From Akkermansiaceae bacterium (GTDB lineage Bacteria > Verrucomicrobiota > Verrucomicrobiia > Verrucomicrobiales > Akkermansiaceae): a stretch of 64,000 bases of DNA. A program made the translations under genes and the position numbers. The notes under the pieces were generated by a model, which worked only from the letters and a program-made list of their open reading frames with translations, was not told the origin of the DNA and ran no database searches. Positions within the stretch are counted from its first letter, which is position 1; every line of letters begins with the position of its first letter. This document shows, in pieces, positions 57,897 to 64,000 of this stretch. The stretch covers positions 372,001 through 436,000 of the forward strand of contig CAJIZY010000009.1 of the NCBI GenBank assembly GCA_905181965.1, written 5' to 3'.

Positions 57897-60419
57897 TCAA
57901 GACTGTCTCCCCCCCTCCCAGTTGTGTTTGGGATAACGACCCGCGAGATCTTTTTTCATCTGCGCGAATCCCTTCTCCCAAAAACCAGGTAGATCGCTTG
58001 TCACCTGCCACGGCCTCTGGTTAGGTGCTAGGATCTTCGCCACCAGCGGATGGCCGTTGGCAATCGTCGGAGTCTCCTTCACCCCATAAAGTCGTTGGAC
58101 TTTCTCTTCAAACCACGGGCCATTACCAGCGGTGTAAAGCACCCTCGTATTCACTCCATTTTCCAAAGTAATTTTCTCAGGCGCAAATGAATCCATGGCC
58201 TGGCGCTGCGGGACTGATAGCCAATCATGCAGAACCCGCCACGGGTCGCGATCCTTGACCTCCTTGAAAGTCGTTGCCCCGGCGCAAATCTGCGCGATTG
58301 CCATCTCACGATCCCCAGCATCAAACCCCGGAAACTCCAATTCTGGCATGGCCATGGACGTAAAGCTGAACGCCTCCCCCACATCATCCAACCCCCCCAT
58401 TGGTAATTCCCTCCACTTGCGCCCCGCCAGAAGCTCGCCCGCGAGATTAGGGTCCACTTCCCCTCCTCGCTTCTCCTCCAGAACCAAACCACGAAAGATC
58501 CGTTGCTTGACCGCCACCACCCGCCGTGAGATTTCGTCGAAAATAACGTTCTCTGAATCATTAATTTCTTCAGCCGGAATCCAATCTTTCGAAATCTCAA
58601 CACATCGTGACAAGATCACCGAACGCTCTCGCCCTTCCACTTCGATCATGTCAGCGGCCAAAAACAAAGTCGTATTTCGCACTACCGATTTAGGATGCAA
58701 CTTCCCTTTACGACCGCCCACCACATGACACACCGCGCTTCCTTGATCTCGTCTCACCGCCAATCGATCACCAAACGCTATCAACATCGCTCTAGCACAA
58801 GCATCGCCACGCTGACGGAAATCCGGTTCTTTTATTCGTCCACCCCGCTTTTTAAGCAAGCGGCCCAGTTGCTGAAAATTCTTCCACGTTTCCCGCGCCC
58901 CTCTCGCAAGCACCCCAAGCCCGTCGCATTCGCGCGGCCGAAAATCCAAGTTCTTCGCCGCCATCATCGCCAACCATTCCGCTCCAAAATCATTTCCCCA
59001 ACCAGGCTCTCCTTCTAGGAACTCGGCCCACTTTTGCCCACGCCCAGCCCTCTTAAAAACCCCCTCTCCTTGCACCGCCGCCGCAACAAATAAGACCTCC
59101 CCCAGACAATCTCCGCCCTGAAGCACAAGAGCCGCTAGACGTGGATGCAGAGGCAGCGCCGCCATCTTTTTTCCCACCTCCATTAACCGGCCTCCCGAAT
59201 CCAAGGCACCAAGCGAGGTCAGAAGCTTTTCCGCATCAAGCCGGCGCTCATTCTCAGGTTGATCCAACCAACGAAAGCCCATGATTTCATTAACACCCAA
59301 CCGTTTTAAGAAGAGAATCGCCTCAGCCAAATCCACCCTACGAACTTCCGGCGTTTCAAATTCTTTCCGATTACGGTGATCACTTTTACTCCACAAACGC
59401 ACACAGCGACCCGGCCCAGTGCGGCCCGCACGGCCCGCACGTTGATCAGCCGCCGCTCTCGCGATCTTGACCACACCCAGCGAATCAAATCCACGTGCGA
59501 CATCGTAACTCGATTGACGAACCAAGCCGGAATCAACCACCACCTTAACGCCCTCAATCGTCACTGAAGTCTCAGCTACATTGGTCGCTAGAATGATGCG
59601 CTTGGAATCATCCATTTTCAGGGCCGACCGCTGCGCTGTCGGACTGAGAGCCGAGTACAGTGGACAGACCTCCCACCCTTTGAGCACCGCTACATTTTCC
59701 AGCAGGCTTTGCGATTTTCGGATCTCATACATTCCCGGCAGGAATACAAGAATACGATCGCCCGCGATCAACTCACGCGCCTCCGCTTTCACTGCCGCTG
59801 CCACTCGGTCCCAAACCTCCTCGTGCCGATTAAGCCCCCGTCGCCCTACTTGCGCCTCTCCCCGGTGACATATCTCAACTGGGAACATCCGCCCGCCAGC
59901 TTCCACCAATCTGCAAGGTTCCAAATAATCTTTTAACCCATCCGTTTCAAGCGTCGCAGACATCACCACCACCCGCAGATCTGGGCGAACGCTCTCCTGA
60001 AGATCAAGCACACGTGCCATCGCCAAATCGGCATGTATACTTCGCTCATGAAATTCATCAAATATGATTAATCCAACATCCTCTAGCGCGTTATCTTCTT
60101 GAATTAATCGGTGCAAAACTCCATCGGTTACGAAGAGAATCTCGGTCTCCGGCCCCGATTGGTTATCAAAGCGAACCGCATAGCCCACTCCTTTTCCCAG
60201 TAAAGTCCCCATTTGTTTGGCCACAAATTCTGCCAACAACCTCGCCGCCATCCGCCGGGGCTGGACTACCACAACCTGACCCTCGCACTCACCTCGAACC
60301 ATTCCTGGGACAGCGGTCGATTTTCCTGACCCTGTCGGGGCTTTGAGTAAAAGTCGGCCCTGATCGACCGCCACCGAAGCGCGAATCTCCTTCTCGACCT
60401 CATTTACCGGCAACCTCAC
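57897..60419 (-). CDS. hrpB: ATP-dependent helicase HrpB
   Basis: DEAH-type RNA/DNA helicase of 840 residues. Motifs in order: Walker A LKAPTGSGKSTAVPG, FDEFHERS (the HrpB form of the DEAH box), SATLET, LATNVAETSVTI and the QRAGRAGRTGPGR motif VI. The C-terminal HrpB-specific part is present. Frame intact. It is divergent from tatA. Confidence 0.92.
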   Translation of the reverse strand: MRLPVNEVEKEIRASVAVDQGRLLLKAPTGSGKSTAVPGMVRGECEGQVVVVQPRRMAARLLAEFVAKQMGTLLGKGVGYAVRFDNQSGPETEILFVTDGVLHRLIQEDNALEDVGLIIFDEFHERSIHADLAMARVLDLQESVRPDLRVVVMSATLETDGLKDYLEPCRLVEAGGRMFPVEICHRGEAQVGRRGLNRHEEVWDRVAAAVKAEARELIAGDRILVFLPGMYEIRKSQSLLENVAVLKGWEVCPLYSALSPTAQRSALKMDDSKRIILATNVAETSVTIEGVKVVVDSGLVRQSSYDVARGFDSLGVVKIARAAADQRAGRAGRTGPGRCVRLWSKSDHRNRKEFETPEVRRVDLAEAILFLKRLGVNEIMGFRWLDQPENERRLDAEKLLTSLGALDSGGRLMEVGKKMAALPLHPRLAALVLQGGDCLGEVLFVAAAVQGEGVFKRAGRGQKWAEFLEGEPGWGNDFGAEWLAMMAAKNLDFRPRECDGLGVLARGARETWKNFQQLGRLLKKRGGRIKEPDFRQRGDACARAMLIAFGDRLAVRRDQGSAVCHVVGGRKGKLHPKSVVRNTTLFLAADMIEVEGRERSVILSRCVEISKDWIPAEEINDSENVIFDEISRRVVAVKQRIFRGLVLEEKRGGEVDPNLAGELLAGRKWRELPMGGLDDVGEAFSFTSMAMPELEFPGFDAGDREMAIAQICAGATTFKEVKDRDPWRVLHDWLSVPQRQAMDSFAPEKITLENGVNTRVLYTAGNGPWFEEKVQRLYGVKETPTIANGHPLVAKILAPNQRPWQVTSDLPGFWEKGFAQMKKDLAGRYPKHNWEGGRQS

Positions 60420-60534
60420 CCCACAAGAGAAACACCCGCAGCTCGCATTCGCACGTCAGATTTTTTGAAATGTCGAGGCAACATCTCGCGTTTCATCTCT
60501 TGCCTATCCAGCTAATCCCCCATACTCTTTGCAT

Positions 60535-60807
60535 ATGAACTCGACAGTCGCTTTTCTCGGAACTCTCGGCACACAGGAGATGATCCTCATTTTCCTCATT
60601 CTTCTCCTTCTCTTCGGTGCCAAGAAACTCCCTCAACTCGCGCGCGGTGTGGGTAAGAGTGTCGGTGAATTCCGGAAAGCCCGGGAAGAATTCGAGGACG
60701 AAATCCGCAAGGGTTCTGAGGATCTCGACAAAGAGGAGGCCGCTAAAAAGGCCAACGACATCGACGTCAAAGACGCCAAAGGTGCTGAACCAAGGACTGA
60801 ATCATGA
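60535..60807 (+). CDS. tatA: Sec-independent protein translocase TatA/E
   Basis: Pore-forming subunit of the twin-arginine pathway, about 90 residues. The start at 60535 (MNSTVAFLG) is preferred to the earlier TTG. One membrane helix (EMILIFLILLLLFGAKKLPQLARGVG) is followed by an amphipathic segment and a charged tail. The pathway would export the two DUF1552 proteins in this window. Its stop overlaps the next gene's ATG (ATGA). Confidence 0.94.
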   Translation: MNSTVAFLGTLGTQEMILIFLILLLLFGAKKLPQLARGVGKSVGEFRKAREEFEDEIRKGSEDLDKEEAAKKANDIDVKDAKGAEPRTES

Positions 60808-61850
60808 AACGACTTGATAAAAGTATTTTCCAAAACGCTCCGCGAATCCTTCTCGGGGCGTTTTTTCTTTGTAGTTCCTGCGAAGAGAAGGCCACCCCCA
60901 AAGAGCCTTCTGCCAAGAATTCCGAACCAGTTGAGAACCCCATTCCGGTGAATGGCACAGGGTCTGTCATTCAAAAAACACCCGCCACACCTTCAGGAAC
61001 AAAAGATGCAGCCTCTGAGACTGGGGAAGGGATTCGTTTCATGGCCTATAATATAGAAAACTATTTGACCATGACCCGCTACGTGAAGGGCGGAGGCAAG
61101 ATCAGTTCTCCAAAGGACCCAAAAGAAGTCTCGGCCCTGATTAAAATTATCGTGGACGAAAAACCCGATATTCTCGGAATCTGTGAAATTGGAACCGAGG
61201 AGGACCTTCAAGACCTACAAACCCGGCTCAAAGCGGCAGGCCTCAATCTGCCCCATTACGTTCATACTGGAGGCATCGACTCCACCCGACGACTCGGAAT
61301 CCTTTCCGTCTTCCCTATCGCCGGCAATCACTCCAAGCAGGAACTGGTTTATGAAATAAATGGCCACGAACGAATGATGGGACGTGGCATTCTAGACGTT
61401 ACGATTGATCTACCTGGAGGCACGACCCACTTCATCGGCCTTCACTTGAAATCAAAACGGGAGCTTGAGGACTTTGATCAAGCTGAGATACGTCTCAACG
61501 AAGCCCGCCTCGCTCGCGAACATTGCGATGCTATTTTTGCTGACGATGCGAACGCACGGATCGTCCTTTATGGAGATATGAACGATACCCGTAAGACCCC
61601 CCCTCTCCAAATGCTCATGGGGAAATATAAAAGCGATACTTACATGGGAGACGTTTTTGCAAAAGACTCACGGGAGCACCTTTGGACACACTTTTGGTCG
61701 TACCAACAACAATATGCCCGCTTCGACTGGGTGATGATCTCGCCTGCGGTTTATCCAAATGTGGATAAGAAAAACTCCTATATCGCCGATCCCAAGATTT
61801 GGAATGACGCTTCTGACCACCGCGCAGTTGTCGTCACCTTGAAAAAGTAG
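60804..61850 (+). CDS. Endonuclease/exonuclease/phosphatase-fold lipoprotein
   Basis: EEP-superfamily enzyme of 348 residues. N-terminal signal ending in FLCSSC, a plausible lipobox, then a low-complexity stretch (about residues 30-75) and the catalytic domain: FMAYNIENYL, GICEIGTEEDLQ (metal Glu), HFIGLHLKSKR, LYGDMNDT and SDHRAVVVTL near the end. These match the EEP Asp/His set. Substrate could be nucleic acid or a phospho-lipid or sugar. Its co-transcription with tatA is shown by the overlapping start. Confidence 0.8.
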   Translation: MKRLDKSIFQNAPRILLGAFFLCSSCEEKATPKEPSAKNSEPVENPIPVNGTGSVIQKTPATPSGTKDAASETGEGIRFMAYNIENYLTMTRYVKGGGKISSPKDPKEVSALIKIIVDEKPDILGICEIGTEEDLQDLQTRLKAAGLNLPHYVHTGGIDSTRRLGILSVFPIAGNHSKQELVYEINGHERMMGRGILDVTIDLPGGTTHFIGLHLKSKRELEDFDQAEIRLNEARLAREHCDAIFADDANARIVLYGDMNDTRKTPPLQMLMGKYKSDTYMGDVFAKDSREHLWTHFWSYQQQYARFDWVMISPAVYPNVDKKNSYIADPKIWNDASDHRAVVVTLKK

Positions 61851-61900
61851 TTCATGCCCCTCTCTTTCTCTTGAAACAACGGCGTGGAGATTGACTAGTT

Positions 61901-62545
61901 TTATTTCCCGCCAATCCAAGCAATCGCCCCTGGCACGATTCTTCGCCAGCCAAGAGCCCTTACAAGACCTGCAATCGCCTCACCTTCTGAGCGGCGAGCC
62001 ACCAAAGCGGTCTCTTCCAACATGTCAGCAACAGTTCCTGCGGCTGCTCTCTCAACTGGCAAGGTGAACCAAAGAAACGCAGTCGCAAACCCAAGAGATG
62101 CGGCGACGATTCCCAAGCACAAGGTTGGAGACAGTCGGCCTATCACCATCGCAAAAGCCATCACAATCATCGTGAACGCCGGCATTGCCGACCCAAATTT
62201 CACGGCCCACTTTCGCCAGTTTACGACCTTTTCTTGTCGACGGGCCATTAGGACAAGGCCGGCCAAAATACCTGCTTCGGCGACATCACGAGCTTTTCTG
62301 GACTGTGAAAGCGATGGCGAAACAACTAAACGAGTGGGCCCCAAAACCATAAAAAGACGCTTTTTGACCTGAATCTCGACATCTCCGGCCCTTCCCTTTT
62401 TTAGAATCCGCTCAATCATCTCATGACCGGAGATCGACACTTCAGTCCCTCCCTCTTTCCGAACGATCCTGTCGCTCAGAAATTTCCTGGCTACAAATGA
62501 AACAAAAACGGGGATCAGCCCCATGAGAAGAAGAAGTTTAGCCAT
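61901..62545 (-). CDS. YugP-like (Zn_peptidase_2) membrane protein lacking the zinc motif
   Basis: A 214-residue protein that aligns by eye with neutral zinc metallopeptidases of the YugP type: an N-terminal helix, SISGHEMIERILKKGRAGDVEIQV, RLVVSPSLSQSRKARDV, two hydrophobic helices, then FTLPVERAAAGTVADMLEE. The family's HExGH is missing: residues near 91-95 read AGILA. The family Asp in the preceding segment is also not seen. This suggests a non-catalytic relative. It converges on the exonuclease-type lipoprotein gene with a 50-bp gap. Confidence 0.65.
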   Translation of the reverse strand: MAKLLLLMGLIPVFVSFVARKFLSDRIVRKEGGTEVSISGHEMIERILKKGRAGDVEIQVKKRLFMVLGPTRLVVSPSLSQSRKARDVAEAGILAGLVLMARRQEKVVNWRKWAVKFGSAMPAFTMIVMAFAMVIGRLSPTLCLGIVAASLGFATAFLWFTLPVERAAAGTVADMLEETALVARRSEGEAIAGLVRALGWRRIVPGAIAWIGGK

Positions 62546-62645
62546 CTCGTGTGAGTAGATACCTTCACCTTATATTTGCGAATTTTGAATTTCATTTTTC
62601 ACCTTTTCCTCCAGACTCCGCTCTCATTCCTAAAAACACTAAGTT

Positions 62646-63224
62646 ATGGCAGAAGATACAGAAGGACCAGAGATCGAAGTCGCACCCCCTTCATCCTCAA
62701 ACCAAAATACCGTAATGGGGATTGTAATGGGCGCAGCCGTCTTATTTCTCCTCGTTTTGGTGATCACCAAAAAATTTAATACTAGTGGAAATAACGTGAC
62801 AGATCCTGCAGTTGCCGAACTCCGCAAAGAACTCGATGCCCAAAAGAAAAAAAGCGATCAGCTACGCTTCGCCAGAGTCTCAGAAGACCCACAGGCTCTC
62901 GTTTTTCAGATCAAGAGTGATACCGATTCCCTAGCTCGCCTGGTGAACTCGAGTGCCAGTGATGCGGCAGCTCTCCGCGCAGCCCAAGCTGATGCTTCGG
63001 TTCTTGCTGCTACGAATGCTGAGCTTCGTATAGAAAGGGATCAATACCGCATCAATGCTAATCGCGCAGTGGAACTTCAGAATCAACTTGAACTGGCCCG
63101 TCAAGAATCCACCGGAATGATTAGCAAAAGTGAATATGACCAACTTAGGACCAAGCTAGAGGCCACAATGGCCGAAAACAAGAATCTGCATAATCAGATA
63201 TCTGAAATGCAAAATGGCAAATAA
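62646..63224 (+). CDS. Membrane protein with coiled coil, unknown function
   Basis: I do not recognise this 192-residue protein. An acidic N-terminus precedes one membrane helix (TVMGIVMGAAVLFLLVLVITKKF) and a long coiled-coil-like region (residues about 60-190) rich in Leu, Ala, Glu, Lys and Gln heptads, ending IHNQISEMQ-type sequence. It is divergent from the YugP-like gene across about 100 bp. Nothing around it fixes a role. Confidence 0.75.
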   Translation: MAEDTEGPEIEVAPPSSSNQNTVMGIVMGAAVLFLLVLVITKKFNTSGNNVTDPAVAELRKELDAQKKKSDQLRFARVSEDPQALVFQIKSDTDSLARLVNSSASDAAALRAAQADASVLAATNAELRIERDQYRINANRAVELQNQLELARQESTGMISKSEYDQLRTKLEATMAENKNLHNQISEMQNGK

Positions 63225-63401
63225 GGAACCACGCATTCCTCCAGCAGAAAATAGCCTGAAAAGGAAAAACCGCGCAGTTGAACCTGTCCACCCAGAAAAG
63301 GCTCACGCTAGAATCGCTCAGACAAATTTAATCTAGTCCCTTCAAGCTTCAAAATTTAAGCCTGACCAAGAGGTTTGACTCATAGAGGTCATCATTTTCT
63401 G

Positions 63402-63444
63402 AAAAAAAGCCGTCCGAGTGCAAGAGATCGCACACGAACGGCTT
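63402..63444 (-). terminator. Rho-independent terminator
   Basis: Minus-strand hairpin with arms AAGCCGT / ACGGCTT (63407-63413 and 63438-63444), extended inside by CG and GTGC/GCAC pairs with mismatches, then a run of seven T. It follows the small lipoprotein stop by 27 bp. The gap 63,225-63,401 before it holds nothing recognised. Confidence 0.85.
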
Positions 63445-63470
63445 GGCTATTTCAAGGCGTTTTCCAAACG

Positions 63471-63590
63471 CTATTTTTCAATAACGACGGGACCTTCCGG
63501 AATAACAGAGAGCGCTGTTTCAGTTGAACAGCAGCTAGCCAATCCGAGAACAATGAATCCCAGTGCGAGGGTAGTTATCAGTTTTTTCAT
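63471..63590 (-). CDS. Small lipoprotein (39 residues)
   Basis: Open frame MKKLITTLALGFIVLGLASC followed by CSTETALSV and ending VVIEK. The basic start, hydrophobic core and LASC lipobox make a convincing lipoprotein signal, leaving a mature peptide of only about 20 residues. It lies 11 bp after the partial gene to its right and just before a strong terminator, so it looks like the last gene of an operon. The function is unknown. Confidence 0.7.
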   Translation of the reverse strand: MKKLITTLALGFIVLGLASCCSTETALSVIPEGPVVIEK

Positions 63591-63601
63591 AAGAGTTGTT
63601 T

Positions 63602-64000
63602 TTAGTCACGCGCCCGAATCATGGGAGCCTCTGCAAATGTTCGCGCTCCTTGCCGCGCCCGAATTTCAGTCCCAGGCTCTTTTCCTTTTTCCGTGAAAAG
63701 GGCTAAACCAACAACCCCAACATTGCGAGTTCGTCCATGACGAAGATTAGCATAAGATGAATTCACTGATGAGAAGCGGAAAGCAGCCACTTTTTCATGG
63801 CTGATTCGAAAACCTTTCACTTCAAGAATTTCACCAGCGCCAATGATGTAACCACGTTTTTTTGTTGATCCAGCCTTCCCGTCAATAACGTCAAGACCAT
63901 CGACCGTAAGAACGACTTCCAAGCGAGCGTCACTGAGATTTTTAACCCTAAGTCTATAGTCTCGGCCCTTCTTTCCGATGACAAAACGGGCCCCACGCCA
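63602..64000 (-). CDS. Conserved protein, partial (5' end outside window)
   Basis: C-terminal part of a gene entering from the right edge; the Met at 63922 is internal, since the frame stays open to 64000 (WRGARFVIGKKGRDYRLRVKN). Motifs: EVVLTVDGLDVIDG, KRGYIIGAGEILEVKGFRIS, EKVAAFRFSS and NVGVVGLALFTEKG, a pattern I have seen in uncharacterised exported bacterial proteins. It ends in an Arg-rich tail. It precedes the small lipoprotein. The function is unknown. Confidence 0.75.
   Translation of the reverse strand, partial: WRGARFVIGKKGRDYRLRVKNLSDARLEVVLTVDGLDVIDGKAGSTKKRGYIIGAGEILEVKGFRISHEKVAAFRFSSVNSSYANLRHGRTRNVGVVGLALFTEKGKEPGTEIRARQGARTFAEAPMIRARD

Overview
The window reads as a chromosomal segment of a Verrucomicrobia-type bacterium (PVC group) of moderate GC. 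The grounds are: three DUF1592 proteins with CxxCH heme motifs and two Tat-signal DUF1552 partners, a PVC-type dehydrogenase fused to a heme site and a DUF1080 domain, a TSP3-repeat surface protein, and LPS/outer-membrane genes (lptD, lpxD, three Skp/OmpH copies) showing a Gram-negative envelope. No prophage, IS element, CRISPR array or rRNA was seen.

Layout. 1-9,975 (minus strand) is the classical informational operon, read right to left: tRNA-Thr, tuf, tRNA-Trp, secE, nusG, rplK, rplA, rplJ, rplL, rpoB, rpoC (rpoC runs off the left edge). 10.2-29.3 kb is a mixed housekeeping and envelope block: ymdB-like phosphodiesterase, N-acetylmuramoyl-alanine amidase, a nucleotide-sugar-type epimerase, a TgpA-like transglutaminase, a DD-peptidase lipoprotein, the 1,200-residue PVC dehydrogenase, CCA transferase, a two-domain AsnC/siroheme-decarboxylase-like protein, an SDR39U1-type epimerase, lptD, a nitroreductase and an M16 protease. 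29.4-44.9 kb is the most lineage-specific part: two DUF1552 and three DUF1592 genes, interrupted by tdh-kbl (threonine to glycine) and a large TSP3/discoidin-like secreted protein. 44.9-54.1 kb has a DtxR regulator, HU, a YiiX-like amidase, aroC, a C39-like peptidase, an ompH-lpxD-ompH-ompH cluster and panC. 54.2-64 kb has a small lipoprotein, a PknB-type kinase, an esterase, hrpB, tatA with an exo/endonuclease-phosphatase lipoprotein, an apparently inactive YugP-like protein, a coiled-coil membrane protein, and a small lipoprotein operon ending in a clear terminator.

The main caution is sequence integrity. Essential genes (rpoC, rpoB, rplL, rplJ, tuf, lptD) carry reading-frame breaks that a living cell should not tolerate. 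At least three loci contain short stretches that belong to other genes: a Flavobacteria-like M3 peptidase piece at about 29,450-29,752, a Mre11/phosphoesterase-like piece at about 44,325-44,463, and a GC-rich piece inside rplL at about 5,436-5,500. The simplest reading is a metagenomic or gap-filled assembly with patch errors. Broken genes are therefore described as single genes with lesions, and none of the lesions should be taken as biology before re-sequencing.

As a working picture, the DUF1552 proteins (Tat signals), the DUF1592 proteins (Sec signals, CxxCH sites) and the PVC dehydrogenase-DUF1080 fusion look like an exported oxidative or glycan-degrading system typical of this phylum, whose chemistry is not established. 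Five convergent gene pairs meet with stop codons 6 bp apart or closer, which shows a strongly compacted genome.
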